From: Certhia americana
Lineage: Eukaryota; Chordata; Aves; Passeriformes; Certhiidae
Length of the DNA: 64,000 bases
Reading direction: 5' to 3'
Assembly (NCBI GenBank): GCA_018697195.1
Contig: CM031858.1
Span: 91,049,120-91,113,119, forward strand
Below are positions 37,701 to 51,439 of the stretch, piece by piece (the stretch's first letter is position 1; each line of letters starts with the position of its first letter). Both the position numbers and the translations under genes were made by a program. The notes below the pieces were generated by a model. The model did no database searches and was not told the DNA's origin. It saw only the letters and a program-made list of their open reading frames with translations.

Positions 37701-40700
37701 CAGAATTTGTACATCATTTAACAAAAGCAAACCAAACCAAAACCAAACTGGACTACGCATTCATTGTGCTAGACAGTGTTGTAAGTAAAAATCCAGGGAG
37801 GACACTAATGAATAGCCAATAAACTAATTCAGAAATCAATTAAATTTCTATTCAAAAGACACCACCTGAGCAAATATCTGTATCTGTACTTGGTCAGAAA
37901 GTAGCAGTAACAGCACCCAAAGCCTTAAAAAATCCTATAAACTTTTTTATTTCTACAGCTGTATAAAATATATTCTCATCCTGCTAAAGCATGAATCATC
38001 TTGAAAATCCCCCACCTCAAGTGCTGTGTCATCCCAGAGCAGCTAAGGCTGCAGGGGAAGCCATGAGAAACAGCTGGCTATGCAATATCTTCTCACCAGT
38101 TACCTCACTTAAACTACAGAGTGCAATCTAAGACACATACTACAAATTAAATAGCATTTCCCTCTGCAATTCTTTAATTCCACGAGGACTGATACCTGAG
38201 ATACAATTTGAACATCTATGCCAAATACTCATGTGACAGCTTTAAAAATGACAGTGTGGGCACGTGAAGTCCCAAATTTGTTCTGCAATTTCCCTTTCAA
38301 AACTCAACAGACACCTGCAACATTTGCTGTGCTAAAGGGAAATCACATTTTAGCACTGTATTTCCCTGGAGGGAAAAATCACAAACTTACCAGAATTCAT
38401 CACCAGTCTGGTTTTGTAATCCAGTAACACAATAGCCATGAATCCAGTAATATAGAAAATAAAAGACCTGAACCAAATCAGTTTTTCAAAGAACTGTGGT
38501 GCAGACAGTTTTTAAACACTGCAAAGTGTGTTTCTCTGGAGGATAGGAGTTCCAAAGGCACAGTGGCATGAGTGGGAATTAGAAGAAAGAAAAAGGACAC
38601 AGGCCAAACCTATAAACACCTTCAAGATCATGTTTCCTCTCCTTTTACTCTTGGAAAAAATTCCACTGAGTGCAAATGCGGCTCAGTAATTTACTTAAAA
38701 AGGTTGATGTCCAGCAATGTAAGCTCAAGGGTTTCTAGACCTACCCAAGCTGTCTCCATTTCACTTCCAACATTTCTCACCTAAGCATTTGCCAGGGAAA
38801 AGAAGAACTAAAATAAATGATAGGATATGACAATGGAATGGGATCATATTAACTCCTTAGAAAGGAGTAAAAACATGAGAGTTGCTATTTTGATCCAAAT
38901 ACATAAAGTTTCTTGTCAAGGTCAGAGTATTACACCTCTCCTACACCAACAAAAGAAGAGTGGGAACTTGAAAATACCTTACAGTTCCAGTCTAAATTTT
39001 ATAACTTGTAGCAGCACTACATAAATTGCATGGGCTGTCAAAGATTAAAATTAGACTATTTCTACAGCAATACTTTAAATATTAGTGTTTTTCTGTTTAT
39101 ATCTCAGAAAATAACCCAAATTTTGTAGCCATACTGAATAAGAGCTACCTACTATTATCAGCCTTTTTCAAGTGACTTAAAAAACAGCAATGCAAGTATT
39201 TAAGTGTTAGATGCATGTACACATATACTGCCCTCTGCAGATTGAAATTAAGCCATCTGGGATTCTGCCTTTCAAGAAAGAGTATGTTAATAAAATATAT
39301 ACAATAGATTTATAAACATTTAACTGTTATCTAAGTATTCACATAACTTGAAGCATGCATTTAATTCTTTCCTTAGTTAAGACCATGCTTTACGGAATAT
39401 CCATTAAGATGTTCCCATTGTAATTGAAAAATATTTAGCCAGCAGCTGCATCTTTAAAAATATATCCTGAATTATTGACCAGTTATGAAAACTACACTAA
39501 ATCTCTGAAACTGGAACTTCTAATGATCAGTAGAATTTAAGTCCTGTTACAAGGATTTTAAAGAAACTTACAAAATTCACAGATAAGTGAGCAATAAAGC
39601 TTGGTCAGGCTATCAATAATAAAATCAGAATAACAAGTTCAGGTAATGCCTAAAAAGAGATAACTGGTCTATGCAGAGCAAGCAGGTAGATCCCTTCCAA
39701 AGACCATTACTTCTTAAAATCCCATCTCTTTACAAGATTAATATAGGATTAATATCAGTGCAGCTGTATTTTTATCACTTTAGCTAACCACAAATATTCT
39801 GCTTCTACATGACATTACCTTAATGCTAGCTAAGTATAACTTGCCATGCTCTGGGGTTATTTGCTGCTGCAATTTTAGCTTGCACTGATACTTTGTCCCA
39901 AGCAATAAATAAAAAAAAATTCCTACGTGACTAAAATAACTTTTTCCAGAGCCATTTTGATCTTGCCTATCCCTACCTGCAATTTCTGCTACCTTTGCAG
40001 TTTCTGTTATTAATATATATATAAAACCTCGATTAAGCAATAGAGTTAGGCCACAGGCTTTCTGCTCTATTAGGCTTTGTGCTCTCTCAGACTACAGTCT
40101 TTATGCTCAGCTCACAGAGTGATGTGGATTTTCCGTTTTCCATAGCATAGGTAAAGTAGCAGTTAATTAATTTGTAGAGAAGAAGGAACAGCAACTCTAA
40201 AGCATAAAAAAATGTTTAGAACCCAGCCTGATCTAGCAAAGAGCAAATTAACAGCCAGAAGTTAGGCAGCAAAGACCAGATAACCAACCTGAAAGAGTGA
40301 GAATACATTCCCAACAAAGAGGTTACAGTGACACAAAGTGGAAAGGATACCGAAACACGGAAAAGTGAATAAACACTCAGAGATTCCTGTTGAAAATACA
40401 CTCACTGGTTGCTGCTTTTAGAAAGAAAAATCTACATCAAAGTAAAACAAAGAGCAAGGGCTGCAAGTGCCCTGAAACACAGCTCAGCACTGCAAAAGGA
40501 AATACTCTCCTGGATTATCCATCAAGAGTTCTTCCCAGTTCTGCCTGACCTTGTCCTGGGAAGCCTGGGAAAGGTTGGCCCTGGCAAGTCACACACTGTT
40601 TGCTACTTGAATTAATTCATTTACTGCTGCTCATTTACTCTCACTACCAGCCATAAACACGAACAGGAAGCAGTATGTATTAAAAGCAACATGAAAGATG

Positions 40701-42756
40701 GGGTGACAAACTGAAGTGGAAGTGAGAAAGAGAAAAGCTTGAACAGTGAAGCACGTGCTCCAGATAACTTCAGGCAACTCAAGGGTAGCTACAATAAAGC
40801 ATTACCAACACTTCAGACAATCTTGAAGTAGCTTTGCTGTAAAAGGACATCTTGATACAGAAGTCCTAACTCTTAGCAAACCTAAAAAGCACCAGTGTGG
40901 TTTCTACATATGACTTGAATGACTGGACTCCCTAGGAGATGAAGCACAGGAGACAGTAATGTAATACAGAATGTACCACAGAGAGAGGGTATTTGAGAGT
41001 ATTGTCAAGAAGCAACTGGACCAAACACAGTCTGATCTCAATACATGAGAGTATATTCTGTTATCAACAGCTATCTCGAGCTTTCTCGTAAAGTGGCTCT
41101 CAGTCACTCTTCCTGTGTGATGACCTGCTAAGCTCCTGTGCAGATGCCATTTGTTTGATCTACCCCAGCGACACAATGCCTTGCTCAACTTGGAGCAGTT
41201 TTCCACTGGTCCTGCTGGACACAAGGGATTTGGACATTTCTCCCGGACTACGGAGCAAAGGCAGTAGCTTGAACTACTTCTGTGTGCCTGCACGGCAACC
41301 CGGATTTACTAGTCAGGTGCAGAGGAGACACTCAGGGCACACCGTGGAAGCTCAGTGAATCCGGAGTGTGTCAGATTTGCTGCACACACAGAGCCTGCAT
41401 GATTGGCAAGACTGGCACGTCCTGCTTGTCAAGAGTCACTGCACATGCCCAGCACTGTGTATCTGGGTGCTGAGCTGCTGGGTAACTGAAGTCCATTTGC
41501 AAGGTCACCATTTGTACATACAACTGACTTGAGGGTAGCAGTAGGGCAGCCCTTCAGAGATAGTGCAAACCTGCCTGTGAATCCCACCACATTCCTGATC
41601 CAACAGCCCTGCAGCCAAAATGGTCATGGAGTTATAGAGAGTAGCAGGTGTCATTGCAGGAAATGAAGTGACTTCCCTATAAAAAAATAGGGAGGGAGTA
41701 TTTGTGAAAGGAAATGTCAAATTTCTACCCTCTTTCAGTTTCATGAAACTGTTTGAGTATATGGTGAGTAGTTCTTAGTTTTGCCAAGGATGTAAAATCT
41801 GCAGAAATGTTATGTCACTCTCAACCTTACAGCTGAAAATAACAAGCCAACAAGCACAATCAAGATAGTTTAGTCTTAAATAAGCTGCCTTAAATGAGTT
41901 GGTCCATCTATAAGAACCAGTGCTATGTAGAGAGAATGTCCTGATAAAGGTGTACTTTCATTAATCCAGCACAACCTTCTGCATAGACCAATTGCCTCTT
42001 TATGGAGCTAATCAGAGCAGAGCATATTAATCCAGACACTCTCCTTATCTTGCCAGTTGCTCCACTGAGATGCAGAACACACTTGTGTCCTCTCAGTCAG
42101 CCACAAGACAATCACATGAATGTCTGCTATGAAAAATTCATTGTTAATACCCACTCCATAGCTGGCAAGCTATCATTTGTTACCAGTCTCATGGAGTGAC
42201 TTCAAAAGATGAAGAAAATATCCTTGCAAAACAGAGAATCTGGCTGCACATTTAAATATGACAAACACAAAGGTGGATGTATTAACCAGACCTTTCCATG
42301 GAGACAAAAGCAGAACAAGCATCAGGGAAATAAAGCTGGCATCCAGTCTACAAAGTTGTTAGCAGGGATGCTAGATGAGTCAGTTCAGATAACAGGGCAC
42401 TCACATGAATCAGTTAAAAAAAAGAGTTAGGAAACACAAAGTTCTTTCTTACATGTAACAGCCTCTTAACAAGCGCATCTGGAGTGTGAAAGTGCACCTC
42501 TCCTGTTGGGGGGAAAAAATCACAAACTCCTCCTTCATGAAACAGCTGCTGGAATTTGCTCAGAAGGAGCCTTCAGATTTGATTACACTACTGGAAAATT
42601 ATTCTATTTATATGAAGTGGAAGAGGTGTAAGTCATTTTGGTTTCCATTTAACTCCCAACTTCCATTTGAAAGTTGGCCTTCTGCTAACATTAGTATTGT
42701 TTTTTGTTGTTTCAGAAGTCAGATTCTGACCATTTCAAGGCTTTGCTATAGTGGTC
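34726..42756. other. unique sequence, no gene seen
   Basis: No repeat family was recognised. The minus-strand open frame 40904-41293 (129 codons) and plus-strand frames around 41155-41473 lie in a slightly GC-richer patch and are not recognisable. A (CT)7 tract sits at about 36033-36046. The block 35040-35350 has enhancer-like texture, without proof. Confidence 0.5.
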
Positions 42757-43155
42757 TGTTGTGGTTTAAGAATGGTATTCTCCAATTTAGTACTCCCACC
42801 AAAACCAGTGCCACTACCCTTCCCCTGTGGTGTACTTGAGAAGCAAATTGGAGATACAAAAGGCAGGGAATAATGTGCTAAGAGCAATTTACTGGAAACA
42901 ACGAGAAAAGAAAACTAACAGTAACAGCAACACTATTAATAACAAAAGTGTGCAAAAGAGTGATTCATGCCAAAATGTTCACTGTGGAGCCCACAGTTCC
43001 AGCCATGCCACCCTGATGGCAAGAGAGCCCTTCCTTCCAGAAGGGGAGTCCCTTCCCCTTGTCCACTGAAATGAGGGACAGAATAACCTCTGGGTCCTAG
43101 CCATGCCCCCTCCTGGCTACTGCAAAATTAACCCTGTCTGGCCAGAACCAGGACA
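42757..43155. mobile_element. old endogenous-retrovirus LTR
   Basis: It starts TGTTGTGGTTTAAG and ends CCAGAACCAGGACA, the ends of a very common bird LTR family. The middle has the expected GCAATTTACTGGAAACAACG segment, then AAAACTAACAGTAACAGCAA. Its length (399 bp) looks short, suggesting internal loss, and it is well diverged. The flanks (TGGTC before, GAACC after) do not match, so the target duplication has decayed or the copy is truncated. Strand is not assigned. Confidence 0.75.
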
Positions 43156-45990
43156 GAACCAGAACTGGAGAAACTGGGTTCTCTAAGTAATAAAACTGTA
43201 AAGCACAGCAGCATTTTATGATATTAAACCTTACACTTAAATATTGGGTTTGAACCTTTTGAAATCTTTGGATGGCACATAAGTTTTGAAAGTTTTTTTG
43301 GGGTTTTTTTTTTTTTTGTTTGTTTGGGTTTTTTTTAAATTCTCTCCTTGTAATGCTATCTTTTGATAGTTTTGTCAGGATTAGGCTGAATCAAACTTAA
43401 GCCTTTTTTTCCCATTTTTACTCAAAAGGAGTTGGAATCTGTTCTGGAGCCTCATTTACTACGTCTGGAGCTACTATCAGGTTTTTTGATCAGACCAAGC
43501 CTTACAGATGGAAAAGTTCTGCTTTAAAATTCCTCATATGTTTGGGGATGTCAATAAAGTTCTTTTAAAGTGTCAGAAGTGATTGCTCTGTTTGTAGTTT
43601 TCCTAATACCAATTACAATGGTATTGTCTGCAGTCAGAAGCAGGTATAAAGAAACAACTAAATAAGCCCTCCTCATTCCCCTACCCACTCAGACACTAAA
43701 CTGCACACAAACACCTAGGCACCTAGGAAGAGATGCGCACATGCACACACATGTCACTCTGCTTCTTTGGAAGGAATATATTAAAGTATTGGCCCTGTGA
43801 AATAATGAAGGAAGTATGTAAATACAGCACTTTATTCTTTCAAGAAAAGCTTTAAAAATGCACGTACTCCACTCCCCCTAAATTATGGTAGAAGATGGGT
43901 CATAATAGCTAATGTAGTAGGCAAGGAGGGAGAATGGAGCACAATTCCCTAAACTCGATAAAATAAGCAATTACTCTTGTTATCTGAATGGCTCTGTCAG
44001 TAGAGAAGTTGTCTGTGTCATAACAGAATCTAACAAAGGCTGTTGCCTTTAAGCATCAAAGGCTTTGGCCTTATTATCTTTCTAAGATGTGCATGTATAA
44101 TAAGTTTTCCCAACAAATGGCGAGGAAGCATCTCTGGCAAAATATAAAATGGTGATAAACTATGTCCAAATGATTAATTCACAGAAATTCTCCATCACAC
44201 TGCAGCTACATGTGCCCGTCTCTTCTGTTATGCCCTTGGAGATTTTCATACTAAACGTATGTGCATATTTTTCATGGCCACTGATATTTGAATTGCAGCC
44301 TGCTCCCATGCAGAACATAAAACACTTCAAACTGCATAATGCTGACTAAATTATAAGTTCTCCAGTGGCCTGAGGTAGCAAGGGCCATAATAATGAGTGT
44401 GCTTAAGTGGTTTGTGTAGATTTTTTTCCCCTTTAATTTTAATGCCCTGACTTGCTGCTGCCTTTTCTAAAGCTAGGGATTGTCTCATACAATCATAACA
44501 ACAGGAAAATAGAAACTGCATTATGCTTTGAAAAAATGTGGGATGCAAAGCAGAAACTCCCCTCATCAAGCACAATGATAGCCAACTCAGCCCTGTTGGT
44601 CACATGGAATAAAAAATGCTTTGGTGACTTTATCCATACTTGTAATTATATTTGAGCTGTTCTATGTATAAAGTCACATTTACTGGATAGAAAGCTGCAA
44701 CCCTTCCAATCTCATTCATACTGTGCATGTAAAAAAAAAAAAAAAGTAAAAAGCACATCTGAAGTATCATTTGATTAAAAAGATAATGGAACTAGGTAAA
44801 TGAAGCCTGCAAAACTGAGAATTTTACTTACAGCATTACAATAGGTCAAAGTGGACATCTGTATGAGCTGCAACACTTAGTAATTTTGCAATGTTTTCAA
44901 TGTTCTGGTATTGGTTATTTTTCTTGGGTTTACTCAAAAGACAAATGGATGAAAATGCTTACACTGCAGCAATACTCACTTCCATGGTAATTGGAAAAAT
45001 ATAAACAAACTGTGCTAATATCCACGGATGTTTACAGTCAGGCAGATAAAAAGAGCCTGGGCACATGTTAACTGTTTCTATCAACTTCCCCCACCTCTAA
45101 ACAGAGACCAGTTTTGGCCAGCACATCGAGGAGCAAGGAGCTGTTGACTTCACAAATCAATGAATAGGAAGACAGGCTCTTTGGAAAATGCTTTTCGCGT
45201 GTCCCTCTTTTGTTCCACAATGCTTTGGGAAGTTAATTTCTACATTCCTTGCTCTACAGGATTGAGGCAGATGTTTAAACTCACTTCTCACAAGATTCAG
45301 ACTGATTCCCGTCTGCACCTAACCACTTCGCCTAGCCTGAGGTCTGAGGCCTTTTTTTGCAGATGACTGAAAACCTATGCAGCTCAAGTTCTCTTATGTC
45401 AATCTGACTACACGAATCTTCCTCTTCACTGAAAACACAGAGTAAAACACTTTGGCAAGCAGTATCTAGCAGTATCTTAAATGGAAGACATGAACATAAT
45501 GGATTTCTCCCCTACCTCCAGATGGCTCCAGAATCCTGGTGTGGAGCTCCTGGGTCAGTAAGCAGTAAGGGTGGCTCTGTTGGTGTAGCAGAAAAAGATC
45601 AGCAGTGGCTCTGCCAACTCTCTAGAAGAGGTAAGAACTCCTGAAGCAATACCAAGACCTCCCAAGAAGTACTGTATCTTCTCTCTGGCCTCTCTTACAC
45701 ATTGTACATATTCTCCTTCCCTAACAGAGAAATGAATATATCTTTCATGCAGCTGTTTAATTCCCCATCATTTTGGATACTGTTCAGTCATTTTACTTAC
45801 TCAAAGTGAGTCCAAAGTGAAAAATGAAACTACTTGTTAGTTGTCAAGAGTACAACCCTCCTTGCTGCAGTGTCTTGACCTTCTGCAGCTCTTTTCCTCA
45901 CTTTCATTTTATACTTTGAGATTCAGTCATTGGGTTGTAAATATGGATTAGATTTATTTATTTGATCTGTCTTCATCCCCAAAATAAAAG
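43156..45990. other. unique AT-rich sequence, no gene seen
   Basis: A T/G-rich simple tract covers about 43293-43338 and an A run of 15 lies near 44730-44744. Short open frames (up to 74 codons) are not recognisable. Confidence 0.5.
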
Positions 45991-45999
45991 CATGGTAAA

Positions 46000-47350
46000 G
46001 TCACTGAGTCACAGCTTGGATGAGGTTGGAAGGGACCTCTGGAGGTCATCTGGTCCAACCCCCCTACTCAAGAGGGGCCACCTAAAACTAGCTGCCCATT
46101 TCCATGTTAAGATGACTGTTGAGTATCTGCAAGGATGGAGAGTCCACAGGCACCTGGCTCTGTCTTCTTTGCACCTTCCTTTCAAATATTTTTATGTGCT
46201 GACAAAATTCCCTCAGTGGTCCTCTGCTGGACTCGCTCCAGTTTTCATCCCAGCTTACTTTCTGTTCAGCCAACCTATACTTCATCACCTTCTGCATGAC
46301 AATTTTGTGGGAGCCAGTGTCAAAAGCCTTACAGAAATTGAGGCAGATATCATCCACTACCTCAGCGGCCACAGCAGTCATTTCATTATAGGTTATCAGG
46401 TGGTCAAGTGTGACTCCCTGGGGTGATGAATTGTCCTTTATATGCCTGGAAATTGTTTCCAGGATTAGCTGCCTCTTCACATGCAAAGGAATTGAGGTGA
46501 GGCTGTAATTGGCCAGTAGTTCCTGGGGTCCTCTTTCTTGCCCTTTCTGGAGACAAAATTGCACTTGCTTTCCTTCAGCCCTCAGACACTTCTAGTGACT
46601 ATGTCATCCAAAGATTATCAAGAGTAGCCTCTCAATGATACCAGCTCCCTCAGTTCTGACTGGTCCTTTTTTATGCTTGAGTTTTGCCAGGAACTCCTTA
46701 TTAACTTCATGTAATCATCCTGATATTTTTGCCTGACTTCCTGCTTGTTGCAATGGACTGTTGTGGACCTCGGAGGAGGTAATCCTTGAATATCAAAGAG
46801 CTTTCTTGGGCCCCTTTTCCATTCAGGGCCTTACTCCACAGGAGTCTGAATGAACAGTCTCCCTGCAAGGCCAGAGTCTGCTCTCCTGATATCCAGGGTC
46901 ATGATCTTGCTTTTTGCCCTACTTGCTCTTCTCAGGATTCTGAACCCCACTATCTCATGGCCACTGCAGCCAAGACTGATTTCAACCTTCACATCTTCAG
47001 CCTTCCTCATTTGTAATTATGAGGTCTAACAGAACACCTGTGCCCACTCAATATTCCATCATTTGTGTCAGGAAATACTGTCCAGGAACCTCCAGGATTG
47101 CATATGTTCATCTGTATTGTTCCTTTGGAAGATATCAGGTAGGTGAAGTTTCCTCAGGAGAACCCCAGCCTGCAACATGAGGTGTCTTCTGTCTACAGAA
47201 GACCTTTTCCACTTGTTCTTCCTGCTCATGACACCTGTAGTTTACACCTACTACATCATCACCCAGTACTCAGTAATTGATACCCAAAAGCACTCAGCTG
47301 GCTCGCAGTCCATTCCCTAGGCAGAGCTCTATACACTCCAGCTGTTCATA
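46000..47350 (-). mobile_element. CR1 LINE, 1.35 kb, with decayed ORF2
   Basis: The copy runs on the minus strand. Its 3' end is at about 46000 (GGTTGGAAGGGACCTCTGGA on the plus strand) and sequence from progressively more 5' parts of the LINE follows to about 47350. The minus-strand frame 46088-46564 includes the reverse-transcriptase relic DICLNFCKAFDTGSHKIV, the CR1 form of the conserved RT block, in a frame that is otherwise broken. Blocks further right (47020-47350) match the endonuclease-side half of CR1 as I know it. The stretch from the 3' UTR to RT is shorter than in a full copy, so internal deletion is likely. The copy is inactive. Confidence 0.93.
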
Positions 47351-50300
47351 TTAAAGGTTCTGAAAAGGTTCTGAAAGCCCAGTAAACAGGAAGATGTTAT
47401 GTGTCTAAGCCCTTATTTTTACTATAAGCATTCATTGCTTTCCATAAGTAATGACATCTGTAATTATTCATGATTGCTGTGCAGGGTATAACACCAAAAA
47501 TAGGCATGGTTTACTGTGCATACCTAGTTTTGCTTCAAGGGGCACTAGGTAAATTTCCTATCTCCTGAAATAGCTGTTTGCATATTTGGTTACTTCAAGA
47601 TGTCTGAACAAACAAATTTCCAATCAGCCATTTAGTTTGGGTAACTTCTTCATTGTATAATCTGCTCAACAAATTGCTTTTTATGGCAAAATTAAGTCAG
47701 GCATGTATTTTAACACATGGAAAGCAAACAGCTATGCTGACTTATCAGCCTGAATTCATGTGACAGAGATTCTTAAGATGCAAAAGCCCTAATATTATTG
47801 TATTCAGATACATGAAGACCCTTGCTTACCAAAGAAGTAAAGAGGCAGTGATCTGGCTTCAGTCTCTTTCTTTGCCTCTTTCTCTGGCATAACTCATCCA
47901 ACATTTTAAAGTGCAAGCATCTGCAGCACTTTAGTCTTCCTCAAGTCAAAGGTGCTTCACTCAGACCAAGTGGAGGGCTAACCTTTAAAGAAAGTTTCAA
48001 TTTAGATTTGCATCCTTAGTCACAGAGCAGTGTGCTGAGGACTCATCTATGGTTTCAGGCAGATATAAAATTTAAAACTAAAAATACTACTACTACAAGA
48101 GTAGCCAACTCTACTGATGGTATGATGTGTAGGCATCCTATGTAACACTCTCCTGAGGCAGACATTCCAGCTCCTAAAGCTGAATAAAATGTTTTGTTTG
48201 TCATACCAAATCTTACTTGTCCCCAGAGGTTTGTCAAAGAAGGTTTGAAAATAAAAGTGTGTTTCAGGAACTCTCATTTGCAAAACAGTATGTAAAATAT
48301 TCAGGTTTCAGCACCTTTTAATGAGGAGGTGAGCTTTTGTTTAGTCCTGCCTTCAAAAGTGGAATATTTATACCACCTTCCTCAGTAAAACAGTGCACCA
48401 CCTATCTTTTGGGCACTCACATGTGAATCTTGTCAAGATCTACTGCTCAGTTTTCAAGTGTCAGTTTTAGGATGAAAGAGTCTTAGAGAAGTATCTCACA
48501 AACAAACTTTCAAGAGCTAATTGATGTTTGAGACACCTTGCTCTGAGTAAGACACTGTAGTTGTTCAAATTAGTTTACAAGATTTCTCATTTCAGCTCAT
48601 TAAAAACACAAATGCTGGATGCTAATAACTTATGGAAGGTGTTTTTTATTTATCCCTTTAGAACACACCCTGTGTTCCTGAGCACTCTTACAATTTAATA
48701 TGTGATAAAAGTTGAATTTAGAAAAGAGAAGGCTTCCACACAGTACTTCAAGAGTATTTAAGCCATGTCTTTAATATTCTACCTGAATTTTGTTTTAAAC
48801 ATGCACATTTTCAATCCCACAGAACTACAGATGTTTTGAGCACCTATCTCCTCCAGATAAACTAGATATATCCTTTTCTAAATCCAGACATAATGATTGT
48901 AATTATTCTTCAGATAAAAGCTCATAAAAGAACAGAAACATATTTTTCAAGCAAAACGCTACACAAAATGGTAAAACTGAAAGGCTCATTCAACAAGGCC
49001 CTGTTTGTGTGGCTCAGCTTCCATGTTAAAGGATTTCCTTTCCTCATAAGAAACAAATTCACCTTTGATCCCAAAACCATCCCTAATGAAACACTTATCA
49101 AGAGAGGAAACAATCTGAAAACTTGGTAATGTGGCCACCTGTCAGCTGGGCACTGGTCCAGTGTTACTGGTTTCACACAGGCTGCAGAAAACACTGTAGT
49201 AGAAGCTGTAGACCACAGAAATCAGCATGTAGTAACTTTTAGGTGTAACTGACATACGATTAATAGACCAAATTTCCCAGATTGAGTAGATAGTTTGTGG
49301 TGCAAAATTTTAAGTCTCCTCATCTCAGAACATCATCTCTTTGTAAACTGAAACAAACTGTAGACACATGTTCCTCTTTCTTAAATTACCCTTGCTTTGA
49401 TGTCATTCATGGCAAGATTTTAAGACTTCATAAATAAAATACATGCCTGAATGTTAACCAAGCACTGAACAGAAATATGAGTATGAACTGATTCCATTCA
49501 TGACTCTAAGTAAGTACTGTAAGACTTTGTTTCTAGCTTCTGTGTAACACCCAGTAAAACCCTTGGCCTGGGCCTGTGAAGAATTGCCCTGAGCAAAATG
49601 GAAGACACAAAAGATGGGTACTTAAATTAACTCCTTGCACATACCCAAGTAGTTAGGCACCTCATTCTGCTTGGATTTACAGTAATGCCTTCCACATGCT
49701 AGAATTACCTAACAGCTCTCCAATTCTCATCTTAAAGCCAGATAGAGTACTTCTCTATCCCACATCTTGCCACCAATTCAAAAAGTGTATTAGCTATGGC
49801 TCCTGTGGTTCAAGAGATGCCATTGTCACTATAAAATTTTCATGTTAACATAATCAAGCACTTTCCAGAGCAGTTTGGCCCACCTTAAGGAGCCTTTGCT
49901 GAAAGACAGGAAAAGGAATAACTGCTAATTACACAAATATTCTATTGTCAGAGTTATATAGAGCACTTGCTCTTTATGTTGTTTAATTCAGGTTGGAGAC
50001 TGCACCCTTCTGATGATGAAGACAGGTCACAGAGCTTTAGAGATGAAAACGAGCACCTTCAATCCCCTTAATTTATAAAGTATTTAAATCTTTGTACTTC
50101 TGCAAGAGCTGTCACTTGAGTTATTTGTCCTTCTCTCTTTAATGGATAGTTGTAGTTCCCCTACGTTGATCTGAAATCTGACACATTCTTTTCTAATTAA
50201 GGACATCTAATGGGAAAGTTACACTTTCCCATGATGCCTACTACAATAAATCCTTCTAATTATTAATGTATCTAGGCAAGTGACATCTCATTATTTGGGT

Positions 50301-50700
50301 GACTTCACAAAACTATTTGACAGGGAATAATGATGACTCAACGCCAAACCTAAATTTGGAAGAATTTAAGCAGATCAGAGATTTTTCACTACCATAAATA
50401 TTTTTGGTTCAGATGGTTTAAACTAACAGATACTCAAACTGGAGGGTTCAGAACAATTATACTTCTTCCATGGCAATGGGAATGCTGACTGCAGTGGAGA
50501 ATAATGGTGTGATTTGGAGCATTCCTGTGAATATGCTGTAACTGTCCCAGTTCCTTTTCTTGATCATTCTACACCTTATTTCTACAGCAAATACACAACA
50601 TAATTACTGAAGCGGAATGAACTAGGGCAATTTTAGATAATACTTAAAACTTGATTTGGCATTCACTCACTGGTATTATTTTGTGGGTTCTCCTTTCCTG
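47351..50700. other. unique sequence, no gene seen
   Basis: AT-rich, with short incidental frames up to 90 codons. The direct repeat AAAGGTTCTGA-AAAGGTTCTGA lies at the left edge near 47354-47375. No repeat family recognised. Confidence 0.5.
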
Positions 50701-50791
50701 TACGTAAACAGGAGAGGCTTAGATCCCTGTGTCTGTTCGGAGAGTTCCGAGAGTATCCTGTGGAGCTGTCAGAGCATCAGCCTACACCGAG

Positions 50792-50871
50792 CAATTGTGT
50801 TAAAATCGCTAAATTAAAATTGTGACAAAATTGCTAAATTAAAATTGTGTTAAAAGTGTGTTAAAATTGTG
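50792..50871. repeat. 25-bp tandem repeat, about three copies
   Basis: The units are 50792-50816, 50817-50841 and 50842-50871, each based on AATTGTGTTAAAATNGCTAA. The third unit is degenerate and carries a local duplication of GTGTTAAAA. The array sits immediately left of the CpG-rich block. Confidence 0.85.
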
Positions 50872-51338
50872 GGGGAGAGCCTGTCAGAAAACGCTGCGAG
50901 GGCGGCGTTAGTTGTGCCACTGCAGGTGGGTGCCTCGGCCGCCCTCTCTCGCTAAACTTGGGGGCTCTGCTCAGGACACAGCAAAACCAAGGCCTTGCAG
51001 TCGCTTCAGGAGCATCTCTCACCACCCAAACCACGCTGTCGCTGCCGGGGCAGCCACAGTGACATGTTCCCGGCCCCCTTCCCGGTCCTTGGGGCACAGC
51101 TCAGGGCCGGAGGTCGCACCACTGCCCCCTCTATTTCGGAGACCCAGAGCGCTCGAACCGCGAGTGGCGCTGCGGCCGAGGCCTTCGCCCCTGCTGGGAA
51201 AGGCGAGGATGAGGCAAAGCAAAGCGAGGGGCAGAGCCCATTAGCTCCACAGCCATGCCGGTGCAGCTCCCGCCCATCCCCGCACTGCCGTCCCTCATTC
51301 CCGAGGTTCTGCTGGCGGCGGCCAACGCCGAGCCGGCA

Positions 51339-51352
51339 GCGCCCCCTGGCGG
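51339..51352 (-). promoter_or_regulatory. candidate CTCF-binding site
   Basis: GCGCCCCCTGGCGG reads CCGCCAGGGGGCGC on the minus strand and matches the CTCF core CCASYAGRKGGCRC at 13 of 14 positions. It lies in the middle of the CpG-rich block. Binding is not provable from sequence. Confidence 0.6.
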
Positions 51353-51364
51353 GTGTCCGCCGCC

Positions 51365-51439
51365 ATGGCGCCCCTGACTGCGCGGCCGGGCCCTGCAGCC
51401 TCACCTCTCTTCCTCCTGGGATCATTGTTAGCGGGCTGA
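51365..51439 (+). other. small open frame with strong Kozak context
   Basis: GCCGCCATGG gives an ideal start context. The frame encodes 24 residues (MAPLTARPGPAASPLFLLGS then LLAG) and stops at TGA 51437. It looks like a short signal-peptide-like leader. Without a convincing donor before the stop, it is either an upstream ORF, a broken first exon or chance. Confidence 0.2.

Noticed and set aside
40904..41473. Several 60-129-codon frames in a GC-richer patch
   Set aside because: Frames overlap on both strands, none has recognisable motifs, and no promoter, splice or poly(A) context supports them.
45962..46564. Opposed open frames of 154 and 158 codons as host genes
   Set aside because: The minus-strand frame carries a CR1 reverse-transcriptase relic and the plus one is its shadow; both belong to the LINE.
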